Program-made: the position numbers and the translations under genes
The notes under the pieces: generated by a model
What the model saw: only the letters and a program-made list of their open reading frames with translations
Told to the model about the DNA's origin: nothing
Databases searched by the model: none
Shown here: piece by piece, positions 1 through 11,456 of the stretch
Numbering within the stretch: position 1 is the first letter of the stretch
How the letters are laid out: the number at the start of each line of letters is the position of its first letter
Assembly: GCF_026723865.1 (NCBI RefSeq)
Contig: NZ_CP113529.1
Location: 5,952,001-6,016,000 of the forward strand
DNA from: Mycobacterium sp. Aquia_216
GTDB lineage: Bacteria; Actinomycetota; Actinomycetes; Mycobacteriales; Mycobacteriaceae
Reading direction: 5' to 3'
Length of the DNA: 64,000 bases

Positions 1-98
1 TGCTCTACACCGACTACTCGAAGTCGAAAGGGCAGCCGCTGCTCAACGGTGTCAACATCATTTTCGACGGGTTCCTGCGCGGGCGGATTCCGAGATGA
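1..98 (+). CDS. C-terminal end of a glycosyltransferase (partial)
   Basis: Only about the last 31 codons are present, read in the frame beginning at base 3 and ending at the TGA at 96-98. The visible tail (LYTDYSK...GFLRGRIPR) is too short to classify alone. Gene order places it where M. tuberculosis has Rv3631, a family 2 polyprenyl-phosphate glycosyltransferase, and the next gene is the small DUF2304-type membrane protein that accompanies it. The identity is inferred from context only. Confidence 0.55.
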   Translation, partial: LYTDYSKSKGQPLLNGVNIIFDGFLRGRIPR

Positions 99-108
99 GA
101 AGGACTCA

Positions 109-3217
<3,109 letters not shown>

Positions 3218-3228
3218 GCACGTCCGTC

Positions 3229-3615
3229 TTAGCCGAGCTGTAGGCCGCCCGGCCCATGGATGTCGTTGTTGTGCCCCGGATTGTTGATCCGCGGGACGCC
3301 GCCCGCGGGCCCTTTCTCCCAGGTGATGTGGTTGCCGGCGCCGGTGGCATTGATGACGGCCACGGTTTGCAGGTTCACGGTGTTCGCCGCACCGCTCACG
3401 TCGACCTCGCCGCACGACCCATTAAGGGTGATGGTCGAGTCCTGCCCCACGATCCTGATGGGCGATTGATTCCCACATTCATACGTCAGGAAAGAGTAGC
3501 TGCTGTCGATCTTGGCGGGCGCCGCGTCGGCCCACGCGATATTGCCTGGCGCAGAAGCACTTCCAACGAGAACGGCAAACATGGCCACCAACACGCGAAA
3601 CATGGACGCGGTCAT
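3229..3615 (-). CDS. Secreted DUF3060-type protein
   Basis: A 128-residue protein with an N-terminal signal-like hydrophobic stretch (residues 5-27) ending near AWA. The mature part is rich in Gly, Asn and Val in a beta-solenoid-like pattern (repeats such as ITLNGSCGEVDVSG and VNLQTVAVINATGAGNHITW), as in mycobacterial DUF3060 exported proteins. Two cysteines in the mature part could form a disulfide. Function is unknown. It converges on the preceding membrane protein gene with an 11-base gap. M. tuberculosis carries other genes at this place, so this is a lineage-specific stretch. Confidence 0.7.
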   Translation of the reverse strand: MTASMFRVLVAMFAVLVGSASAPGNIAWADAAPAKIDSSYSFLTYECGNQSPIRIVGQDSTITLNGSCGEVDVSGAANTVNLQTVAVINATGAGNHITWEKGPAGGVPRINNPGHNNDIHGPGGLQLG

Positions 3616-3674
3616 GGGATCGACGATGCCATCGCCGGGAGTTGGCTGGCGAGGAATTTATAGCTGCCTGGTTT

Positions 3675-3977
3675 TTAAGCGGCGTTGGGCCCGTGCCAGC
3701 GCGCTGATGCCGAGGTCTTCCTCAGGTCGCGGTGAACCGTCGAAGCCGGACGTAGTTGAGTCACCGACGCCAGCTCAGCTTCGTGTGTTCGCGTGCGACG
3801 CCCCGCGCTGCGGTAGGTCCACCAAGCCGTGGCCGTGGCCGCGATTGCCACGACGAGCGCCAACAGCAGCAACACATCGCCGAAAGCCAGGACGATGATG
3901 ATTCCGGCCGCGATCCAGACCGCCTCGCCGATTGGAAAGTGGGAATTGGCGTACCCGTTGGCAGTGACCTCGCTCAT
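3675..3977 (-). CDS. Small two-helix membrane protein, unrecognised
   Basis: About 100 residues. A hydrophobic hairpin (about residues 15-50, VWIAAGIIIVLAFGDVLLLL then ALVVAIAATATAWWTY) is followed by a basic cytoplasmic-type tail. ATG 3977 is preferred because GGAG lies just upstream; GTG 3986 would add three residues. I do not recognise a family. Similar tiny membrane proteins are common in mycobacteria, and nothing here shows a function. Confidence 0.5.
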   Translation of the reverse strand: MSEVTANGYANSHFPIGEAVWIAAGIIIVLAFGDVLLLLALVVAIAATATAWWTYRSAGRRTRTHEAELASVTQLRPASTVHRDLRKTSASARWHGPNAA

Positions 3978-4053
3978 GCACTCCACAACAAGCGAGCGAT
4001 AAAAAGGCTGCCCAATCCGGGGGGACGGTGACCCAACTCACTGGGGAAATCGA

Positions 4054-4129
4054 TGGAGCCGCCTGGGGGAATCGAACCCCCGACCTATTCATTACGAGTG
4101 AATCGCTCTACCGACTGAGCTAAGGCGGC
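4054..4129 (-). tRNA. thrV: tRNA-Thr (CGT anticodon)
   Basis: The minus strand folds as a cloverleaf. A 7-bp acceptor stem is formed by GCCGCCT (4129-4123) and AGGCGGC (4064-4058). The D arm contains AGCTCAGTCGGTAGAGC, the anticodon loop reads CTCGTAA with CGT as anticodon, and the T arm contains GGTTCGATTCC. The CCA end is encoded. It lies just downstream of the delta-prime gene, as thrV does beside Rv3644c. Confidence 0.97.
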
Positions 4130-4184
4130 GTACCCGCACGACGGGCGGCACGAGTCTACGGCAGGCGGCCGCGCGCGCCCAACT

Positions 4185-5402
4185 TCAATCCCTCAGCTGC
4201 TGCCCGATGGTCGCCACCATCGCGTCGACGGCGAACTTGGGCTTGACGTTGATCGCCAGCGCTTCGCGGCACTCCAGCACCGCTTCGATGCAGCGCAGCA
4301 GCCGCTCGGGCGTGGCATGGGCGGCCAGTGCCGCCACCCGCTCGGCCATATCCGGGTGGTTGGCCCGCACCCCGTCCGCCTGCGCGGAGACCACCAGCGC
4401 GTCGCGGAAGTAGGTCGCCAGGTCGATCAGCGCCCGGTCCAGCGCATCGCGCGAGGCCCTGGTCTGGCGGGACTTCTGCCGCCGCTCGAGGTCCTTGATC
4501 GCGCCCGTGGCGCCCCGCATGGCCCCGGCGGTGCCCTTACCGGTGCCGCCGGCCCCCAGCGCGGTCCGCAGCTCCTCGGTCTCGGCCTCGGCCCGGTCAG
4601 CGGTCAGCACGACGGCCTCGGTTTCGGCCGCGGCGACCAACTCTTCGGCGGCGGCGTAGGCGCGCGCCGGGGTCGCGGCGTCGCGCACCAGTCCCAGCGC
4701 CCGCTCACGGCGCTCCCGCGCCTCCGGATCGATCGCCAGCCGGCGCGCCCGCCCCACATGACCGCCGCTGACCGACGCCGCCCAGCTCGCGGTGTCGGCG
4801 GTCAGGCCGTCACTGTCGATCAGCACCTGCGCGATGGACTCGGTCGACGGGGTCACCAGCGCGACGTGCCGGCACCGCGAGCGCAGCGTGACCGCGATGT
4901 CCTCGGGATCCACCGACGGCGCACACAGCAGGAACACCGTCGACGGCGGCGGTTCCTCGACCACCTTAAGCAGCGCGTTGGCGGCACCTTCGGTCAACCG
5001 ATCGGCGTCCTCGATCACCACGATCTGCCGGTGCCCGGTGGTCGGGCGCCGCGACGCGGTCTGCACGATGGCGCGCATCTCGTCCACGCCGATGGACAAG
5101 CCTTCCGGAATCACCCGCCGAACATCGGCGTGGGTGCCGGCCATCGTCGTCGTGCAGGCCCGGCACTGTCCGCAGCCGGGGCCCCCGTCTTCGGGAGAAG
5201 ATGTGCACTGCAGCGCCGCCGCGAAGCACAGCGCGGCGACCGAGCGGCCCGAACCCGGCGGACCCGTTATAAGCCAGGCGTGTGTCATAGTCCCGTGGTC
5301 CACATTGCTGTGACGGGGATCACTACGGGCGGCCCGGGCGGCGGCGAGCAGCTCGGCTTCCACCGCGTCTTGGCCTACCAGCCGCGTAAACACTCCGGAC
5401 AT
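4185..5402 (-). CDS. holB: DNA polymerase III subunit delta-prime
   Basis: A clamp-loader AAA+ subunit of about 405 residues (Rv3644c homologue), acting with tau and delta to load the beta clamp. A degenerate P-loop GPPGSGRS lacks the usual lysine, as is typical of delta-prime. A four-cysteine zinc module follows (C...C-G-Q-C-R-A-C), then the DADRLTEGAANALLKVVEEP region. ATG 5402 (MSGVFTRLVGQ) is preferred over the upstream GTG at 5447 because homologues begin this way. The gene is divergent from the cyclase. Confidence 0.9.
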   Translation of the reverse strand: MSGVFTRLVGQDAVEAELLAAARAARSDPRHSNVDHGTMTHAWLITGPPGSGRSVAALCFAAALQCTSSPEDGGPGCGQCRACTTTMAGTHADVRRVIPEGLSIGVDEMRAIVQTASRRPTTGHRQIVVIEDADRLTEGAANALLKVVEEPPPSTVFLLCAPSVDPEDIAVTLRSRCRHVALVTPSTESIAQVLIDSDGLTADTASWAASVSGGHVGRARRLAIDPEARERRERALGLVRDAATPARAYAAAEELVAAAETEAVVLTADRAEAETEELRTALGAGGTGKGTAGAMRGATGAIKDLERRQKSRQTRASRDALDRALIDLATYFRDALVVSAQADGVRANHPDMAERVAALAAHATPERLLRCIEAVLECREALAINVKPKFAVDAMVATIGQQLRD

Positions 5403-5556
5403 CACCGGCAACACTAGTGAGACCAACCGACGTCCACCCACCCGCAACCGAATCGCGACAATTCCGTGATCTTTGCGCCATTTCGCCAGGAACCGGCGAC
5501 TTGCCGAAGCAAATCAGGGTTACCGGCTAGTCCCTGCTGACCGATACGGTGGGTTG

Positions 5557-7173
5557 GTGGCAACTCCGGGTGCTCTGCCGGGGCGAATCAGCGGGTTCGT
5601 CCGCTGGGTGGTGCGCACTCCATGGCCACTGTTCTCGCTGAGCATGCTGCAGGCCGACATCATCGGCGCCCTGTTCGTGCTCGGCTTCCTGCGTTACGGC
5701 CTTCCGCCCCAGGATCGTATTCAACTGCAGGATCTGCCCACGCTCAACTTGGCGATCTTCGCCAGCTCGTTGGTCGTCTTGTTCCTGGTCGGTGTCGTGG
5801 TCAATCTCCGACTGCTGCTGCCGGTTTTCCGCTGGCAGCGCCGCGACAACATGCTCGCCGAGGCCGATCCGGCCGCCACCGAGCTGGCCCGCAGCCGGGC
5901 CCTGCGCATGCCGTACTACCGCACGGTCAGCACCGTCGTGTACTGGTGCATCGGCGGGGTGGTCTTCGTCGTCGCCAGCTGGTCGGTGGCCAGGTTCGCG
6001 GCGCCCGTCGTCACGGTCGCCACCGCGTTGGGGGCGGCGGCCACCGCGATCATCGGCTACCTGCAATCCGAGCGCGTATTGCGGCCGGTGGCGGTCGCCG
6101 CCCTGCGCAGCGGGGTGCCGGAGAACGTCAAGGCGCCGGGCGTCATCCTGCGCCAGATCCTGACCTGGATGCTGTCCACCGCGGTGCCACTGTTGGCGAT
6201 CGTGCTCGCGGTCGTGGCCGACAAGATTTCGCTGCTGCACACCGAGCCGGAGAGTTTGTTCAATCCCATCCTGTTGTTGGCCCTGACGGCGCTGGGCGTG
6301 GGGCTGATCAGCACCCTGCTGGTGGCCATGTCGATCGCCGATCCGCTGCGCCAGCTGCGCTGGGCGCTCTCGGAGGTGCAGCGCGGCAATTACAACGCGC
6401 ACATGCAGATCTACGACGCCAGCGAGCTGGGCCTGTTGCAAGCGGGATTCAATGACATGGTCCGCGATCTGTCCGAGCGGCAGCGGCTGCGCGACCTGTT
6501 CGGACGCTACGTCGGCGAAGATGTGGCCCGCCGGGCCCTGGAGCGTGGCACCGAGCTGGGCGGCCAGGAGCGCGACGTCGCGGTGCTATTCGTCGACCTG
6601 GTCGGCTCGACCCAGCTGGCCGCCACACGGCCGCCCGCCGAGGTGGTCCACCTGCTCAACGAGTTCTTCCGCGTGGTGGTCGACACCGTCGCCCGCCACG
6701 GCGGCTTCGTCAACAAGTTCCAGGGCGATGCCGCGCTGGCCATCTTCGGCGCACCCATCGAACATCCGGACGCCTCCGGTGGCGCGCTGGCGGCCGCCCG
6801 GGAGCTGCACGACGAACTCCTCCCGGTGATCGGCGTGGCCGAGTTCGGCATCGGGGTGTCGTCCGGCCGGGCCATCGCCGGCCATATCGGCGCGCAGGCC
6901 CGCTTCGAGTACACCGTGATCGGCGACCCGGTCAACGAGGCCGCGCGGCTGACCGAGCTCGCCAAACTCGAGGCCGGCCACGTGCTGGCGTCGGCGATCG
7001 CGGTCAGCGGCGCCCTGGACGCCGAAGCCCTGTGCTGGGACGTCGGCGAGGTCGTCGAGCTACGCGGTCGGGCCGCGCCCACTCAGCTGGCCCGGCCGTT
7101 GAATCTGGCTGCGCCCGCGGAGGTTTCGAATCCGCGACCCATTGCCCAAGAAGTATCCAGCGAAATTATGTGA
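5557..7173 (+). CDS. Membrane class III adenylate cyclase with HAMP domain (Rv3645 homologue)
   Basis: Makes cAMP from ATP at the inner membrane. About six hydrophobic helices come first, then a HAMP segment (near residues 255-307) and a C-terminal class III cyclase domain. Metal-binding aspartates are in FVDLVGST and FQGDA, the substrate lysine in NKFQGD, and the transition-state region is VIGDPVNEAARL. It is about 538 residues from GTG 5557; a TTG at 5473 would add 28, and the M. tuberculosis protein is about 549, so the start is uncertain. Rv3645 is reported as a major cAMP source in M. tuberculosis, linked to fatty-acid use and drug tolerance. It converges on topA with a 12-base gap. Confidence 0.88.
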   Translation: MATPGALPGRISGFVRWVVRTPWPLFSLSMLQADIIGALFVLGFLRYGLPPQDRIQLQDLPTLNLAIFASSLVVLFLVGVVVNLRLLLPVFRWQRRDNMLAEADPAATELARSRALRMPYYRTVSTVVYWCIGGVVFVVASWSVARFAAPVVTVATALGAAATAIIGYLQSERVLRPVAVAALRSGVPENVKAPGVILRQILTWMLSTAVPLLAIVLAVVADKISLLHTEPESLFNPILLLALTALGVGLISTLLVAMSIADPLRQLRWALSEVQRGNYNAHMQIYDASELGLLQAGFNDMVRDLSERQRLRDLFGRYVGEDVARRALERGTELGGQERDVAVLFVDLVGSTQLAATRPPAEVVHLLNEFFRVVVDTVARHGGFVNKFQGDAALAIFGAPIEHPDASGGALAAARELHDELLPVIGVAEFGIGVSSGRAIAGHIGAQARFEYTVIGDPVNEAARLTELAKLEAGHVLASAIAVSGALDAEALCWDVGEVVELRGRAAPTQLARPLNLAAPAEVSNPRPIAQEVSSEIM

Positions 7174-7185
7174 TCGCCGCCGGCG

Positions 7186-9987
7186 CTAACTGCGCTTGGC
7201 GGCCTTTTTCGCCGGGGCTTTGCGCGTGGCCTTCTTCGCGGGCCGTTTCACCGGACCCCGGGCCCGCCGATCGGCCAGCAACTCGGCGGCGCGCTCGTCG
7301 GTGATCGACAGCACGTCGTCGCCCTTGCGCAGGCTGGCGTTGGTCTCGCCGTCGGTGACATACGGCCCAAATCGGCCGTCCTTCACCACCATTGGCTTGC
7401 CTGACACTGGATCATTGCCCAGCTCGCGCAATGGAGGCGCCGAAGCAGCTTGCCGGCCACGGCGTTTCGGCTCGGCGTAGATCTTCAGCGCCTCGTCGAG
7501 CGTGATCGTAAACATCTGCTCCTCGGTCGCCAGCGAACGAGAATCCGTGCCGCGCTTCAAGTATGGGCCGTAGCGCCCGTTCTGCGCGGTGATTTCCTCG
7601 CCGGACGCAGGGTCGGCACCCACCACCCGGGGCAGCGACAGCAGCCTCAACGCGTCTTCGAGCGTGACGGTCTGCAGATCCATGGTGCGCAGCAGTGAGC
7701 CGGTGCGAGGCTTGGGGCCGGTGGGCTTCTTACCCTTCTTCGCCGGGGCCGCGTCACCGTCCTCCGGGGGCGGCTCGGGCAGGACCTCGGTCACATACGG
7801 CCCGTAACGGCCGTCCTTGGCCACGATTTCGTGGCCAGACTCGGGATCCACACCCAGCGAGCGACCCTCTTGCGGGGTGGCGAAAAGCTCTTCGGCGACC
7901 TCGAGGGTCAGCTCGTCGGGAGTCAGCGAGTCGTTGAGGTTGGCACGTTGCGGCTTTGTCTCCCCGTCGTCGCCGACAACGGGGCGCTCGAGATACGGTC
8001 CGTTCTTGCCCACCCGGACGTAGACGGGACGGCCCTGCTCATCGTCAAACAGCTTGATGGAGTTGACTTCTCGGGCATCAATGCCCTCGAGGTTGACGCC
8101 GACGAGCTTCTTGAGCCCACCGGAGCGTGCCACCGAATCCTGCACGCCGTGGTCGCCGCCGAAGTAGAAGTTGTTGAGCCAGTTGGTGCGTTGCTCGTTG
8201 CCGGATGCGATCGCGTCGAGCTCGTCTTCCATCGCCGCGGTGAAGTCGTAGTCGACGAGCCGGCCGAAATGCTGCTCCAGCAGCCCGGTGACGGCGAACG
8301 CAACCCACGAGGGCACCAGCGCGCTGCCCTTCTTGTGCACGTAGCCGCGGTCCTGGATGGTCTTGATGATCGACGTGTACGTCGACGGGCGGCCGATGCC
8401 CAGCTCCTCGAGGGTTTTTATCAACGACGCCTCGGTGAAGCGGGCCGGCGGGTTGGTGGCGTGGCCGTCGGGAGTGAGCTCGAGGGCGGCCAGCCGCTGT
8501 CCCTCGGTGAGTTGGGGCAGCCGGCGCTCGGCGTCGTCGGCCTCGCCGCCGGCCAATTCGTCCACGGTTTCCACGTAGGCCTTCAGGAAGCCGGCGAAGG
8601 TGATGGTGCGACCGCTGGCCGAGAACACCACCTCTGTTGGGGTCTGCGACCCCGTTGACAGGCCGTTGATCCGCAGGCTCAGCGTCGTACCGCGCGCGTC
8701 CGCCATCTGCGAGGCCACGGTGCGCTGCCAGATCAACTCGTAGAGGCGGAACTCGTCGCCGTCGAGTTCACGGCGCACCGCGTCCGGTGTCGCGAACGTT
8801 TCACCCGCCGGCCGGATCGCCTCGTGCGCCTCCTGAGCGTTCTTCACCTTCCGGGTGTACTGCCGCGGCGACGGGGACACGTACTCGTCGCCGTAAAGCT
8901 GACGCGCCTGATTGCGCGCCGCGTTGATCGCCGACTGCGACAGCGTCGTCGAGTCGGTACGCATATAGGTGATGTAGCCGTTTTCGTAGAGCCGCTGGGC
9001 GATGCTCATCGTCCGCTCCGACGAGAAGCGCAGCTTGCGGCCGGCCTCCTGCTGCAGCGTCGACGTCATGAACGGCGCGTAGGGACGCCGGGTGTAGGGC
9101 TTCTCCTCGACCGAGGCCACGGACAGCTGCGCGCCACGCAAACCGCTGGCCAGCTCCGTCGCTACCGCTTCGTCGAGCACGGTCACTTCATCGGCCTTGC
9201 GCAGCTTGCCCAGCGAGTCGAAATCACGGCCGGTGGCGACCCGCAATCCGCCTACCGAGGTCAGGCGAGCGATGAAGGTGGGCGGCTGGGCGTTCGGGTC
9301 GGACACGCTGGCGTCCAGCTGGGCAACGATGTCCCAGTACGAGGCGCTGCGGAACGCCATGCGGTCGCGTTCGCGCTGCACGATGATGCGGGTGGCCACG
9401 GACTGCACCCGGCCCGCCGACAGCCTGGGCGCGACCTTCTTCCACAGCACCGGACTGACCTCGTAGCCGTACAGCCGGTCCAGGATGCGACGGGTTTCCT
9501 GCGCGTCGACCAGGTCGATGTCGAGGTCGCGGGGGTTTTGCGCGGCCTCGAGGATGGCCGGCTCGGTGATCTCGTGGAACACCATCCGCTTGACCGGGAT
9601 GCGCGGCTTCAGCGTTTCCATCAGGTGCCAGGCGATGGCCTCGCCCTCGCGGTCACCATCCGTGGCCAGATAGAGCTCGTCGACGTCCTTGAGCAGGCCC
9701 TTGAGCTCGGTGACCGTACTCTTCTTCTCCGGGCTGATGATGTAGAGCGGTTCGAAGTCCGCGTCCACGTTGACCCCGAGCCGGGCCCAGGGCTCCGACT
9801 TGAACTTGGCGGGCACGTCGGCGGCGGCTCTGGGCAGGTCACGGATGTGCCCTCGCGACGACTCAACGATGTAGGCGGAGCCCAGGTAGCCCGCGAGTTT
9901 GCGCGCTTTCGTCGGCGACTCGACGATGACAAGTCGCCTCGGGCTGCCATTGCCGCTGCTGTCGCGGCCTACTGTCGGGTCAGCCAC
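7186..9987 (-). CDS. topA: DNA topoisomerase I
   Basis: A 933-residue type IA topoisomerase that relaxes negative supercoils. The N-terminal TOPRIM domain shows DGDRE (residues 110-114), and the active-site tyrosine is Y341 in YMRTDST. The C-terminal half holds repeated topo C-terminal domains (GRYGPYV, GRYGPYLKRG, GRFGPYV) in place of zinc fingers. It ends in a Lys/Ala-rich tail (KKATRKAPAKKAAKRS) like the basic tail of mycobacterial TopA that aids DNA binding. The start is GTG 9987. It is the only type IA enzyme normally present in mycobacteria and is essential. Confidence 0.97.
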   Translation of the reverse strand: MADPTVGRDSSGNGSPRRLVIVESPTKARKLAGYLGSAYIVESSRGHIRDLPRAAADVPAKFKSEPWARLGVNVDADFEPLYIISPEKKSTVTELKGLLKDVDELYLATDGDREGEAIAWHLMETLKPRIPVKRMVFHEITEPAILEAAQNPRDLDIDLVDAQETRRILDRLYGYEVSPVLWKKVAPRLSAGRVQSVATRIIVQRERDRMAFRSASYWDIVAQLDASVSDPNAQPPTFIARLTSVGGLRVATGRDFDSLGKLRKADEVTVLDEAVATELASGLRGAQLSVASVEEKPYTRRPYAPFMTSTLQQEAGRKLRFSSERTMSIAQRLYENGYITYMRTDSTTLSQSAINAARNQARQLYGDEYVSPSPRQYTRKVKNAQEAHEAIRPAGETFATPDAVRRELDGDEFRLYELIWQRTVASQMADARGTTLSLRINGLSTGSQTPTEVVFSASGRTITFAGFLKAYVETVDELAGGEADDAERRLPQLTEGQRLAALELTPDGHATNPPARFTEASLIKTLEELGIGRPSTYTSIIKTIQDRGYVHKKGSALVPSWVAFAVTGLLEQHFGRLVDYDFTAAMEDELDAIASGNEQRTNWLNNFYFGGDHGVQDSVARSGGLKKLVGVNLEGIDAREVNSIKLFDDEQGRPVYVRVGKNGPYLERPVVGDDGETKPQRANLNDSLTPDELTLEVAEELFATPQEGRSLGVDPESGHEIVAKDGRYGPYVTEVLPEPPPEDGDAAPAKKGKKPTGPKPRTGSLLRTMDLQTVTLEDALRLLSLPRVVGADPASGEEITAQNGRYGPYLKRGTDSRSLATEEQMFTITLDEALKIYAEPKRRGRQAASAPPLRELGNDPVSGKPMVVKDGRFGPYVTDGETNASLRKGDDVLSITDERAAELLADRRARGPVKRPAKKATRKAPAKKAAKRS

Positions 9988-10226
9988 CTGCGCTTACGCT
10001 CCATCTCTTCTCTCGGTCCCGGTTCGAGACCGCCCTGCAGGAAGAATGACAGGCAGACGTCTGAAATTCCGCTGAAATTCAGATACGCCGGCGTTCCTTC
10101 CCTTCGGGCACCTGACAATTTCGCACCCGGAGGTAGGCCGACGCAAACCGACTCCCCAAAAACGCAGATCCTAACGACGACCAGACCCGTGTGGCGGGTG
10201 CTGTCCCCGGCGCCCGGGCCGCCCGG

Positions 10227-10829
10227 CTAAACGCGGGGCCACAGCTCCAACGCCTCGTCGCCGTCAGGATGTTCCCCCACGTTCTCTACCAGCCGCGATA
10301 GCCTGCGGCGGCCGCTGATCCGTAGCGCGGGGCGCCCGCCGCGGGTGCCGATCAGGGTGGGCGCGATCCCGACCCGCATCAGGGCCGACGCCAGCGGCGA
10401 ATGGGTGTCGGGCGCGTGGGGATCCAGGCCCAGCTGATAGTGGTCGCCCTCGGGAGTCCCGGCCGCAATGGTCCAGGCTCGCAACTCGCGCGGGCCGGGC
10501 AGCCAGCGCGGTGGCACCGTCTTGACCGCGCCGCGGGTCCACTCGGCGGCGATCGCGGTCAACGACGGGTCGACCGCGGTGCGCACCAGCGGCGTGTCTT
10601 CGTCGGTGCGGCCGATCTCGGGGACCAAGCCGGCCTCGGCGATCATCTCCGCCAGTGCCGAGGCACGCCAGAGCTGATCCACGACCACCGACAGCCGGGC
10701 CCCACGGGCCCCAGAGACGTCGGAGGCGCCCACCGTCACGATTTGGCCAGAGGCCGCCAGCACTCCGCACAGATCGGCGACCGCGGGGGGCACCGCCTCC
10801 GCTGTGAAGAAGGAAAGCTGGCTCACCAC
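10227..10829 (-). CDS. Conserved hypothetical protein (Rv3647c homologue)
   Basis: A 200-residue soluble protein, close to the 192 residues of Rv3647c, in the same place between topA and cspA. No signal peptide, membrane segment or known catalytic motif is visible. The C-terminus is basic (GRRRLSRLVENVGE). Start is GTG 10829, or the next codon GTG 10826. Position next to topA suggests a DNA-related role, but that is only a guess. The 239 bases between it and topA show no gene and should hold the topA promoter. Confidence 0.75.
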   Translation of the reverse strand: MVSQLSFFTAEAVPPAVADLCGVLAASGQIVTVGASDVSGARGARLSVVVDQLWRASALAEMIAEAGLVPEIGRTDEDTPLVRTAVDPSLTAIAAEWTRGAVKTVPPRWLPGPRELRAWTIAAGTPEGDHYQLGLDPHAPDTHSPLASALMRVGIAPTLIGTRGGRPALRISGRRRLSRLVENVGEHPDGDEALELWPRV

Positions 10830-10939
10830 ACCGACAGTAAGCCAGGTCTTCGATCCCCGCCTTAAGGCATTCGGCGCGGCGGCCGGCGTTGCGCGGCCGC
10901 CGCTTCCGGCCGGAGGTTGCGGAGGCGTGAATAGATAGT

Positions 10940-10987
10940 GAAAACCCCCCGGCGGAACCCGTTAAGCGGATTGCACGGGGGGTTTTC
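10940..10987 (-). terminator. Strong intrinsic terminator of cspA
   Basis: An 11-bp perfect inverted repeat (10940-10950 with 10977-10987, GAAAACCCCCC and its complement) starts 17 bases after the cspA stop. Read on the minus strand the second arm ends in GGGGGGTTTTC, giving a G-rich stem and a short T tract. The arrangement is nearly symmetric, so it could also stop transcription from the other side. Confidence 0.85.
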
Positions 10988-11004
10988 GTCAGAATCTGCT
11001 CGAT

Positions 11005-11208
11005 TTAGACGGAGCGGACTCCGGTGGCCTGGGGGCCCTTAGGGCTGTGGCCGATCTCAAACTCGACCTTCTGATTTTCTTCGAGGGTGCGGAAGCCCGA
11101 ACCCTGGATCTCCGTGTAGTGGACAAAAACATCCGCGGAACCATCTTCAGGGGCGATGAAACCGAACCCCTTCTCCGCGTTGAACCACTTCACAGTTCCC
11201 TGTGGCAT
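11005..11208 (-). CDS. cspA: Cold-shock protein CspA
   Basis: A 67-residue single cold-shock domain protein that binds single-stranded RNA and DNA as a chaperone. RNP1 (KGFGFI) and RNP2 (VFVHY) are both intact. ATG 11208 gives the normal family N-terminus [10 protein letters not shown]; the upstream in-frame extension is not needed. It is divergent from the helicase gene with a 248-base gap, which leaves room for the long 5-prime leader usual in csp mRNAs. A strong terminator follows. Confidence 0.97.
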   Translation of the reverse strand: MPQGTVKWFNAEKGFGFIAPEDGSADVFVHYTEIQGSGFRTLEENQKVEFEIGHSPKGPQATGVRSV

Positions 11209-11456
11209 TTCTCGATCTTTCCTTTTCTTCAAGGTGCGGAGCACCGCGTTTCGGTGCCCCGGGCCCGTTGTCACCGCCATACCTCACGGAGTCGTCGGAA
11301 CTTCACCCGACCGTTAACCTCGCAGGAACCGCGGGTCGCAACGTCGATCCTGCGAAGTTTTGACACGAACACAGAAGCTACGACCGCAAACAGTCAACCA
11401 TGTTCATCGCCTCGGCGACAGACTTGTGTCCCTGACTGATTCTTGGAGGGTGTGAC